A stretch of 64,000 nucleotides of DNA. Source: Chloranthus sessilifolius. Lineage: Eukaryota > Streptophyta > Magnoliopsida > Chloranthales > Chloranthaceae. The notes beneath the pieces were generated by a model, which saw nothing but the letters and a program-made list of their open reading frames with translations, was not told the origin of the DNA and made no database searches. The position numbers and the translations under genes were made by a program. Where the stretch lies: assembly GCA_021018995.1 (NCBI GenBank), contig CM037589.1:9129001-9193000 (forward strand). Reading direction: 5' to 3'. Below are positions 43,720 to 53,466 of this stretch, piece after piece (position 1 is the first letter of the stretch; every line of letters begins with the position of its first letter).

Positions 43720-44824
43720 CTAAATTTTCCTAATTACCAGATATTAAACACTCGGGAATAATTTTTTTTTTCCCTGGATCAGTTGGATGATGCTCAGCTT
43801 TATTAAGATGAAAGAACCAAGGTTTGAATAATTTGCATTCCAGATTTGAATTGTGGCACATGGTCAAAGCGATAGATTTTGTTACTTTTGGCATCTGTGC
43901 CACGTGGAACACCATCTAAGCCGTCTCCATGATGTGAAGATCAATAAGGCCAAAAATTGCCACAAAGTGTAATCTCTATCATCTCATTTGTTAGAGTCAA
44001 CCATTGAATCTGATGATTGCCTTCGGCTGTATTGAATCAGATGATAGAGGTCAAGTTTTGTGCAAATTTTTGGCCTTAGAGATCTTTACATCAGGGTCTC
44101 CAAATCAGACGGCTTAGATGGTGTTCCATGTGGCACTCAGTGGTACAGATCCCAAAAATAATACAACCTTCTTTTTAACCATGTGCCACTTTACAAATCA
44201 GGTGTGAAGTTTTAGCTCGCTTATCCTAATTGGAGCAATTTTCTTATAAGAGGAAAAAATTATCAAATACATAACCAACATGAAACAAGATAAATTTTCA
44301 TTCACCAATAATGATTGAAATACTTATAAATCCAAATAATGAGTAGCAATGGATTTTAAAATAAGCAGTAATACTAAAACTAGGAAGATGATCGTTATGA
44401 AATTTTTTCTCCGATCTTCCATCAACAGGCCAACTTTCAAGTACTATAGGGGCTTTAGACCACAAAAGCTCCCGTTTTAAGGAAGAATTATTATGAAGCC
44501 TCCCATATGGTGCAAAAAAAATAAGGGATTCACTACACCTAAAGCCTCTTGATATAACCCCTGATAAAGGATGCTACAGGTGAAGTTGCTACAAATAAGA
44601 TTTTTAGAGAATACCGAAAATTCTTTTATGTAATTTCTTGATCCAATTCCAGTTACAAAGCCAAGAAAAACGTATTAAAATTTTGACTGCAGGAAATGGG
44701 CTTCTTTTTTCTCGAAATATTGCCCCATTTGGTTGTAAACCACCCCATATAGTACATAGTTTTTCAATTTTGTGTAAATATCATGAATCTATACATCTCT
44801 GCTTGTACATTGGAAAATGAATGC

Positions 44825-44887
<63 letters not shown>

Positions 44888-47800
44888 CATACATACATAC
44901 GTCACTTTAGCTGCTAAAAACTCAGAAAACTTGAAGGCTAACTATAGTTCTCTGTGTTATAGCTTCTTGCTACTCGAATGTTGACAGAAGACAATCCCTG
45001 TCTCATACAGTCATTGTCATAGGAGCTGGCTTTGCCGGCATTGCAGCTGCGCGTGCTCTTCATAATGCCAATTTTCAGGTAAAATAAGGATTTCTGGAAT
45101 GTGGAATGCAATCTCATCTAGAATTATACTAGTCATCTCCTTGTGCTTTGGTTTTGTCTGGAACATTGCTCATAGTGTTGTTGCTTACCCAGATCCGATA
45201 TGTCATTTCACAGGTGGTTCTGTTAGAGTCACGTGATAGACTTGGTGGCCGAGTGAATACCGACTACTCATTTGGTTTTCCGGTGGACATGGGTGCATCA
45301 TGGTATTTTTCACTTTGCACCTCCTGTGCTCTCTACTAGTAAAAGTTTCATCCCTCTACTTGAAATATGAACCATTTGTACAGTTCAAATAGGTTTATTG
45401 TCTGTTGTCCTATCACATTTCAGGTTGCATGGGGTCTGCAAAGAAAACCCATTGGCACCCTTGATTGGAAGGTTGGGACTACCGCTCTACCGTACCAGCG
45501 GTGATAACTCTGTGTTGTACGACCATGATCTAGAAAGGTAACTTTCTTGATTGCTTTCAACCTGCTCTTAAAACTTAAAAAAAAAAAAAAACATGTTTCT
45601 GGCCTAGTAGTGGTCCATGCTTCAGATCCGCAGTTTAGATGAGCACAATTTTAATTTCATTTTCCCAGATGAGATGAAAACCAAATCATCTCATTGACAA
45701 ATTGGGGTGGGCAGCCTGTTTGGGTTGTAACTATAGCACAAGTGTGCGTACCTGTTTTCCATCAGTTTTTCACCAAAATGAGAATGAGAATTTTGTTGAG
45801 AGCTAAATTCATCCCATTTTTATTGATATTTTATGAGATTAAATTGTTGTAGCAATGGGGGGTGGCAAAGAATATATAAAAATGATGCGGACAAATTGAC
45901 TAGATATTTATCGTAATGTCCTTTCATTGGAAATATTTCCTTTTTGCAGCTATGCTCTCTTTGATACAGATGGGCATCAAGTTCCTCAACAGCTAGTCAC
46001 CAAGGTTGGCGAGACATTTGAGAGCATTTTAGAAGAGGTTATGTTTCTTATCTTATAAGGATCTGCTCATGCACTACATATTATTTTTTGTGATCATCAC
46101 TAAATTAGTTTTTACGATTCCAGACTGACAAAGTAAGGCAGGAACATAGTGATGACATGTCTGTACACCAGGCCTTCTCAATAGTTCTGGATAGGCGTCC
46201 TGATCTAAGGTTTGGTGGACATAAATTCTATAACTTGGTGCTATAGCTATTTACTTTTCTTGAAATCACAATATAATGTTTTGAAACACTAATTTTCTTG
46301 TAGGCAAGAAGGGCTTGCAGACAAGGTACTGCAGTGGTATTTGTGTCGAATGGAAGGTTGGTTTTCTGCAGATGCTGACAGTCTCTCATTGAAAAACTGG
46401 GATCAGGCAAGTAATTTACAAAGTCATATGCAACCTCCGTATTTTCAGTTATTACTTTTGTTCAAATGATAGAAACTACTTGTTAACATGGTTTCTGGAA
46501 AAACAAAAATCCATATAAGTATTATTTTTACTTTTAGGTGTATATTAAATTTATTTCTATCCATCTAGAGCCTAGATAAACTGATATCTATAAAATAATC
46601 TCTTGAGACATTATATAACTAACTGTACTAGTGTGATGGTGTATTTAGTTTCTACCCCTTCTTGTCTTAGTTATACCTCATGCCTGTGTTTGGCACCAAT
46701 TTATGTGTCTCTGGATGAAGTTATTTGGGCGATAATATACTACGAGGAATCTGCATCTCATTATGGCATCCTTCTGTATGAAATGCAGGAAGAACTGCTC
46801 TCCGGTGGACATGGGCTTATGGTCCGTGGTTACCTCCCCGTTATAAATACTCTTGCGAAAGGGCTTGACATTCGTCTAAATCACAGGTATGAATCAAGTA
46901 ATCAATTAAATGGGTTCATGGTGTAGGTTTTTGTTTTGTATGCTTCACGCAACTGATATTCTATTATCTTGCATTCTGTCCTTCAGGGTGACAAGAATAG
47001 CCAGACGCCATAACGGAGTCAAAGTAACAGTTGATAATGGGAAAACGTTCATAGGAGATGCAGCAGTCATTGCTGTGCCCCTTGGGGTCCTGAAAGCCAA
47101 GTCTATTAAGTTTGACCCATCACTTCCTGAGTGGAAAGAATCAACAATCACAGATCTTGCAGTTGGAATTGAAAACAAGATTGCACTGCACTTTGAAAAG
47201 GTCTTCTGGCCCAATGTAGAGTTCTTGGGGGTTGTAGCATCCACTTCTTACGAATGCAGCTATTTCTTGAATCTTCACAAGGCAACGGGCTATCCCGTCC
47301 TTGTGTACATGCCTGCCGGGCGGCTTGCTAATGACATTGAGAAAATGTCTGATGAAGCTGCTGCTAATTTCGCCTTTATGCAGCTCAAGAGAATCCTTCC
47401 TGATGCGTCTGATCCGGTACACTGCATATGCTCTTTCTCTTGTCTTGAATTCTGGTTTAGTTTGGGGTCAATTCATAACCTTTTATCCTGTTGCGATAAT
47501 GCTGTACTCAGTGTTTTCCTTTACTCTTCGATCAATGTATTTTCGAATATTGTGCATGCATGTAGCGAGCATCATTGCCGTCTTTGAAGACTCATGACAT
47601 ATGTTGTAGTTTTATTTGAATTTGCAATGATTCTTGTTCTTTTCTTCTCTTATGCAGATTCAGTATCTCGTGTCTCACTGGGGAACGGATGTGAATTCGC
47701 TCGGCTCCTACAGCTATGATGCAGTAGGAAAGCCCCATGACCTTTACGAAAAGCTACGGATCCCTGTTGACAATCTCTTCTTTGCGGGGGAGGCTACGAG

Positions 47801-47963
47801 TTCACGCTATCCGGGTTGTGTGCATGGCGCTTTCTCAACTGGTCTTATGGCTGCGGAAGACTGCAGAATGCGCGTTCTGGAACGATATGGTCGGCTGGAT
47901 CCATTTAACCCGGACATGGAAATCACATCTGAGTCTGTGCCGCTACTAATTTCTCGTATGTGA
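43143..47963 (+). CDS. PAO: Polyamine oxidase, peroxisomal PAO2/3/4 type
   Basis: This FAD-dependent amine oxidase converts spermine and spermidine back to smaller polyamines, releasing H2O2. Exons: 43143-43182, 44963-45078, 45214-45302, 45424-45537, 45950-46037, 46124-46209, 46304-46406, 46789-46886, 46987-47416, 47658-47963; sum 1470 bases, 489 residues, the normal length. The start ([13 protein letters not shown]) was chosen because its short exon joins in phase to [11 protein letters not shown] and resembles Arabidopsis PAO2. Residues 30-39 form the FAD motif [10 protein letters not shown], followed by [10 protein letters not shown]; then [38 protein letters not shown] and, near the end, [20 protein letters not shown]. 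The last three residues are SRM, a peroxisomal targeting signal type 1. Intron 7 starts with GC (CAG then GCAAGT at 46407), all others with GT. Intron 1 (1.8 kb) holds a foldback repeat. Confidence 0.96.
43353..43383. repeat. (TTA)n microsatellite in PAO intron 1
   Basis: ATT trinucleotide run; a second one lies at 43687-43717. The surrounding sequence (GGTTTGGATCGGTTGGG) is also duplicated at about 43287 and 43459. Confidence 0.95.
43795..44230. mobile_element. Foldback element in PAO intron 1
   Basis: The left arm (GTGCCACGTGGAACACCATC, TAAGCCGTCTCCATGATGTG, GGCCAAAAATTGCCACAAA) is mirrored by the right arm (TTTTTGGCCTTAGAGATCTT, CAAATCAGACGGCTTAGATG, GTGTTCCATGTGGCACTC). The centre is near 44018. 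Partial relatives lie at 26091-26790 and in 29800-30070. Confidence 0.75.
44828..44900. repeat. (TA)n followed by (CATA)n microsatellite in PAO intron 1
   Basis: A TA run of about 53 bases passes into ACATACATAC repeats 60 bases upstream of the 44963 exon. Confidence 0.95.
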
Positions 47964-48360
47964 TTCTCTCCTGTTCCTCTTTTATCTATGTTATCTTAGG
48001 TATGGGCAAAGCAGTGTCGCCGTGTGAGAAGGATCGGAAAATCTTCGTTTTCCTTGGATTTTCTAGCATTTGGTGCACGCTATGTTGTCCTTCTATGTAA
48101 CTTTGTAACAAGGGGGATGAGACATGGATAACTACTTGGAGGAGTTATTTAAACATGCAGAATTATAGAAGAAATATTTTAAGTAGCTAGAATATTCTTC
48201 ATTGCCGTTATATTCAGTGTTATATTATTAGCGTCTGACTGTTAATCGAGCTATAAATAGAGTTCTAATTCTGGACCTTAATATATAATTGTTTTGGTTC
48301 CTCTTCCATTTTGTTAAGTTAGCTTAATGCTTCAAGTTCGTTCTTAATAAGATCAATGGG
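47964..48360 (+). other. PAO 3' UTR and flank
   Basis: Follows the TGA stop. AATAAG at about 48346 is a weak polyadenylation candidate. Confidence 0.4.
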
Positions 48361-49429
48361 GCGTCAACAAAATCAGTAATATTATTTAGTTTATGAATAG
48401 CCTTTGACCTCAACAATCTTATCGAAACCTGATTTCCACATGATCAGTGTCCCCAAGAATCTTTAAAAGTTTGCCTTAACGGTACTCGGTAGCTAGAAGG
48501 CCATTCATTATATCAAGAATCAATGGATGTCGCTAATGGGAGTTGATCTCTTTTGTTCTTTACATCTGCTAAGATATCTGATTGAGTATTTTGCCAATAT
48601 GATACGCGTTTCCTTTGAAATCAAAATGCCCACCACACTTACAATGTACCCTTCTCAACCATTCCTTTGGTTGTTAGAAGAGCAAGAAAGAATGATTGGG
48701 TTCTTTATTGTGGAGTTCATATCCATTCTCTTGTCGAGAGGTCTTTGCTGGCATTTCCTGGTTGAATCTGGGTCTTAACAGGAGGATCCGTCGTCGTTCA
48801 ATTCGAGCCATCATTATCATCATCGCCATCATAGCCTTATCCCATCTATTTCAGGTCGGTAAGTGCAGTTCTGCCCATCACATTGAATTTCTTCTCGCTT
48901 CAATGGTCAACATTTGGCAGGATTCTCTCTCCAAAATGTGCTTCTAAAATGCCACCACTGCCTATTGGGGTTGGCGAGGCGACTCAATTCCATCACTCAC
49001 AGGGAAGCAAATTTGCTAAATCATGTGCTTTCTTTCCTAATGTCATGAATCATAAACTTTATATAACAAAACTAATTACGCTCCGGCAACTCTTTTTCAA
49101 AAAGCACTTTTCAAGGGAAGAATATTGTGTGGAAAACACAGTTCACTCCGAGGACCTCTAGCTGAAGATGTTTTGAGAAGCTGCTCCATATTGCTTCTCA
49201 CACCACTGTTTTTGACATATGATAGTGAGAAACAACATGTGATATTCCCCTTTGCAGCATTTAAAAAGTACGTTTTGAAAAAGAGTTGTCAAACAGGGCC
49301 AATGGGTTCCCCCTGCTTTTATAATTGTTAGCTGAGAACTCGACAAACCTTAGTATATCCCGTACATTGGTTGCTCTGCCACATTAAACCCATTGAATGA
49401 GTGCCTTACGAAGGAAGAAGATTGTATAA
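48361..49429. other. Intergenic; contains a common plant repeat motif
   Basis: CATCATAGCCTTATCCCATC with an ATCATTATCATCATC run at about 48808-48850 is a variant of a motif widespread in plant repeats. The open frames of 60-90 codons here have no recognisable content. Confidence 0.4.
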
Positions 49430-49645
49430 GGGTGTGTTTGGGTCCGCCGTCCTTTAGTAGACGCCAGCTCCCTCTCTCTCTCTCTCTGCTCTTCGCTAGA
49501 GCAGGTTTTATCACTTCTGACGGAGAGCAGGCGGAGAGCTATTTGATCACTTGAAATAACTCTCCGTCAGAGCATATGGGGCGGAGAGCTGTGTTAACTC
49601 CCTGCCGGAGCACCGTTAACCGGGAGAGCTAATCAAAATGCAGCC
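49430..49645. mobile_element. Tourist-like (PIF/Harbinger) MITE with TAA duplication
   Basis: It starts GGGTGTGTTTGGGTC and the end read backwards is GGCTGCATTTTGATT. TAA flanks it (49427-49429 and 49646-49648). The subterminal zone has imperfect inverted CTCTCCGTCAGA / TCTGACGGAGAG. Confidence 0.65.
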
Positions 49646-49881
49646 TAAACTATCCCCGGTGTGGAGAGGGCTTTGTTCAAGAGTCAAAGTTATCTTCTCA
49701 TCATAACCGTCCAGTAAATATAATTTAATTGGAGAGGACTTTTTGTGTATGTGTCTTTAGGTAGCAGTTACTTTATGGATACCCGGCAATCCGAGTCATC
49801 TATAGGGATGTTGAGGTAGCATGCTAACGTTTACATATAGTTACCAATCTAAATTATGGCCACCTGAGATGTTAATAAGAA
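49646..49881. other. Spacer between MITEs
   Basis: Nothing recognised. Confidence 0.35.
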
Positions 49882-50094
49882 GGGCAATGGCCAGGTCCTA
49901 TTAGGTAGAGTTAGATTTCCAGTCCTATTCTATCGGCTGCCCTTGGAAATAAGAAAATCTTGATTGCATGTCAAGTGAAAACTAAGAAAGACAAGTTTCT
50001 CCGATTTCCAAGGGCAGCATATGAGGTAGGACTGAAATTCCGGTTCCACCTAGTAGGACCTGACCATTCCCCTAGTAGGACCTGACCATTCCCC
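49882..50094. mobile_element. MITE family 3, 213 bp, Mutator-like 9-bp TSD
   Basis: The left end GGGCAATGGCCAGGTCCTAT and the right end read backwards GGGGAATGGTCAGGTCCTAC stay similar for about 65 bases, up to CTGCCCTTGGAAAT. The flanks TAATAAGAA (49873-49881) and TAATAACAA (50095-50103) agree at 8 of 9. The last 22 bases (TAGTAGGACCTGACCATTCC...) are duplicated in tandem. Confidence 0.82.
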
Positions 50095-50185
50095 TAATAA
50101 CAAAGAGTTACAAAAGTAAGAGCTCTTCTATGATGTGCGGAATAAGTTGTCTGCCTATTCAACTCTAAAATCTAGATGACAAAGT

Positions 50186-50377
50186 GAGTTAGTTTACAAT
50201 GGCTGTCCCCTCACCATGTGTATTAAAGCAGTCCACACATATTTGAGACTGTGAGGCGAAACTGCGAGGCGTATGTGGACTTTCATGCATGTAAATCCGT
50301 GCAAGTCACTTAGTCACGGGGACATATGAACTGTGATGTCCACTCGTGATGAATAGACGCCCATAATATACTAACTC
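50186..50377. mobile_element. MITE family 2, copy 3 (Mutator-like 9-bp TSD)
   Basis: It starts GAGTTAGTTTACAATGGCTG and ends CATAATATACTAACTC. The flanks TGACAAAGT and TAACAAAAT agree at 7 of 9. The interior AAAGCAGTCCACACATATTT matches the other copies. Confidence 0.72.
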
Positions 50378-51185
50378 TAACAAAATAATGCTTGAGGCAG
50401 GGCCTTCAAACAAAAAATTTATCCATTACTTGAGGCAGCGCCTTGAAACAAAAAATTTATCCAATCGGCTCATTGAGTTGAATCTTGTCAGCTGTGTAGG
50501 GAGTGGACCTTGGGAGCAGTGATTAAGACCATGTGAAACTATGCACATGGCTCATTTCATTTTAGAGAAAATATAGTAATAGCTAGTCTAAAATGGATAT
50601 CCATCCATTATTAGGGAGGTGCAGGCTCGGCATCTAGAAAGAATTGGATATCTCATGAATGAGCTCAAATTTCATCAATGGCAATGACCAGATTTCATCC
50701 TTCCAAGATTCTCAACATCAGGAGGTTCTTCTATTTTGCTCTACTTCCTCCCTCTGAACATCATAAACTGGAAAAGCTATCATTGAATTGACCAAAGTTA
50801 ATAATAGATGAAAATTGGTTGGCTTTGACTTACTCAGAAATCATGTACGGAATCCAAACTGGTAGTTGATTGCGTCAACATCTTCAGCAAACAGTGGACT
50901 ACTAGATTCCAACTTGAGAATATCACCTAGCTCGTCTCTTTATTTTACAACTCTGGTCATTGTTGGCGGGAAGGAAACCAATGTGCCAACCTAATGGCAA
51001 TAAAATAAAACATAAAAAAGAAAAAGAAAAAAAGGGTGCAACAAGTATTAGACCTGCTATCTCTAAATAACCTGATTGGGTACCTCTATTTGCACCGCAA
51101 TCTCTACGGGCATGTGCGTTCGAAATTGACTTAAATCCATTGATTGCTTCAAATCGGATGATTTAGACCCTTTTTCCCTAATATT
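50378..51185. other. Intergenic; minor repeats only
   Basis: CTTGAGGCAG(G/C)GCCTT with AAACAAAAAATTTATCC is present twice (about 50391 and 50431). A family 2 fragment (AGCTAGTCTAAAATGGATAT) starts at 50581. No gene. Confidence 0.4.
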
Positions 51186-51189
51186 CCAC

Positions 51190-51535
51190 GCATGGATCTT
51201 GAGAACATGACCGTTAATAGCCTCGAATCAAAGGATCGAAATCATTTTTCACCCTAATCTTCCACAAGATGGATGTTGAGACCATGAACATATCATCAGA
51301 TGGTCTATTTTTTATTCATGTGGTATAGGTTCCCAAAAAGAGAGGGCACCTACTTGCACACGATACGAGATTCCACATGGCACACGTTACAGTCAAACAA
51401 GATTTTATGAGGATCTATATCATGTGGAATAAAAAACAGACCGTCTGATGGTACAATCATGGTCTCAAGATCCATTGTGTGGAAGATTGGGGTGAAAAAT
51501 GGTCTCGATCGTCTGATTCGAGGCAATTAACGTGT
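51190..51535. mobile_element. Foldback MITE (GATCTTGAGATCATGG family), well-preserved copy
   Basis: The left arm GTTAATAGCCTCGAATCAAA ... CTAATCTTCCACAAGATGGA and the right arm read backwards GTTAATTGCCTCGAATCAGA ... CCAATCTTCCACACAATGGA match for about 120 bases or more. Confidence 0.75.
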
Positions 51536-51905
51536 TTCAGGGGATTTCGAAGGTAGGCGCCATCGGAAATTTCGTGGGCGCGAATAGAGGTACCCAACCT
51601 GATTTTATCATTTTTCTTTTTTTATTTCCCACAAATTGCTACGATTAATTTTTATTTATTTTGATGAGCTTGGGCGTTCAGGCCTCTTAGATCTGGCCAA
51701 CCCTGGGCATAGGCCCAATGGATTCCCCAAATTTAATGCAAAAAATAGGGTCTGCCTCGGGCCTCCCATTTTAGGAGTAGCAGGCCCCATTTTAGGAACA
51801 TGCCTAGGGTCCCCCAAAATCTAAGGGCCTACCCTGCTCTTAAAGCACCCGATTTCATTTCTCACAAATTTATTTAATCTAGGTGACGCAAACCTTTACA
51901 GAATT
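51536..51905. other. Intergenic; GGCCC-rich patch
   Basis: 51670-51840 is rich in GGCCC/GGGCC words and may be a fragment of the hAT-like GGCCCGGGC family. Borders not found. Confidence 0.35.
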
Positions 51906-52135
51906 AAAAAAAAAAAAAAATCAAAACCCAAACCGTTGGGAGGCATTAACACAGTGGTAGACTACTAGTGAGCAACGTGGCTTGTTAGGCATACAGACTT
52001 AGCCTTTTAGCGCACCAGCCTAATCCCCAGGTCCCCACGGGATGGAAATCCCTAGAGTGCCCTCAAGGGGATTCAAACTCAGGACTCTCACTTTCTGATC
52101 TGGGTACCTAGCCAACTTATCTAACCCCTTAAGGT
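51906..52135 (-). mobile_element. Candidate tRNA-derived SINE, minus strand
   Basis: Read on the minus strand, an A-box-like TAGATAAGTTGG is followed about 40 bases later by a B-box-like GAGTTTGAATCCCC. Then comes a unique body and a terminal T14 tract (A14 at 51907-51920 on +). Plant SINEs can end in T runs. No target-site duplication was confirmed. Confidence 0.4.
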
Positions 52136-53050
52136 TCATGCACTGGACGACTTGCATGCCACTTTTTGATGATATGCTCTATCAACTTATGAGCAATGGT
52201 TGGTTGAAGCAGATTTCATGTTCAACTAGATCTCCAAACTTTGGATATGAGAAAATCTCGACTACATTTTACCTATAAATTTTTATTATTTTTCTAATGA
52301 ATATGTCACACTATAAAATGGGTAATTGTGGAAGTCAAGATTCTCTTATATCCAATGGCTACAGATTTGGTTGAACACTAATTTTGATTGAACTCTGAGA
52401 TGCTCATATCTTTATGCTCTTCACGTGTCTCTAGGTCCATGTAATGTAATGCGCAACTCTCTCATGTTGTGTGCCACCGAAGTCAGTCACCGATGGCGGT
52501 ACATGATACTATCACCCTCCATAAATTTTAGGAAGTAAAAGTATATATTTTATAGATCTATGTCGAAGCTCCGCTCGTCTTAGAACTTGTAAAACGCCCA
52601 TAGAACGGTAGTCTATAGGATCAAGACTTACATGTGAATCGAGATCTTGTTCGTTGACTCGGCTTGTCCATTGCCTCTAAAATAATACGGGCTCGACTCT
52701 TTTTTTCTTTCTTTTGAGGCTCCGCACGTGTGTCTTTGGGATGAAGATTGGGGTGAAAAAAAAATCTCTATCACATGACTAAGAGATATAGTCTTTAAAA
52801 ATTCTCGAAATAAGATTTTAAAAAAGAAAAAACTTTTCTCATTTGCTAGGTGCTTTTCAAGTGTCGATAATACGAATCTGATTTGAAAATCAGATGATAC
52901 TCGGCCCCCTTACTTAATACCAACTCATGGGCTAGGTGTGTGTGTGTGTGCAGTATTAGCTGCATCTTTATTCTTCCAGCACTATATTTTTCGTTGCATA
53001 CTAAATTTTACTATCCGCACACAAAGTACCAAAGAACTAATGATAAAAAA
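52136..53050. other. Intergenic, nothing recognised
   Basis: No gene or clear element ends. A short (GT)n lies at about 52937-52950. Confidence 0.4.
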
Positions 53051-53052
53051 TT

Positions 53053-53205
53053 GAGTTAGTCTACAATGAGTGTCCAATTAACATGAGTGGACACTCCGGT
53101 CTATACATCTGGTTGACTCCATGACGTGTACGGATTGCTAATGTATGAAAGTCTATATAAATCATGCAGTCATATAAATGTGGGGACTGCTTTACTATAT
53201 AGTAT
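53053..53205. mobile_element. MITE family 2, copy 4, right end missing
   Basis: GAGTTAGTCTACAATGAGTG begins it, and TCATGCAGTCATATAAATGT is the shared interior. The expected right terminus is not found. Confidence 0.6.
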
Positions 53206-53379
53206 GGGTGCGGTTCACATAAACTTTTCTTAGTTTTATTTTCCACTAAAATGAAGTAAAATTCTTCTAAACATGTGCACCAACTTTGTTTTCTGCAAAC
53301 CGCTTAACTTTATTTTCCGAGTGTGCTCAAGGAAAAAACTGTGGTGCGCTTAGTAGCCTTGTACTATTACTAGGTCGCG

Positions 53380-53387
53380 TATAAAAG
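53380..53387 (+). promoter_or_regulatory. TATA box of the PPR gene
   Basis: TATAAAAG lies 80 bases upstream of the PPR start codon, leaving a leader of about 50 bases. Confidence 0.65.
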
Positions 53388-53466
53388 GGCTAGATACCGT
53401 TTAAAGCCGATAAGGCAAAATCCCTAGCATTTTTCCACTGAGAGGGGAGAAAAAAAAATAAAAAAA

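Noticed and set aside
46910-47587. 225-codon frame as a separate oxidase-like gene
   Set aside because: It is PAO exon 9 extended into both neighbouring introns; splice sites at 46987 and 47416 fit the family.
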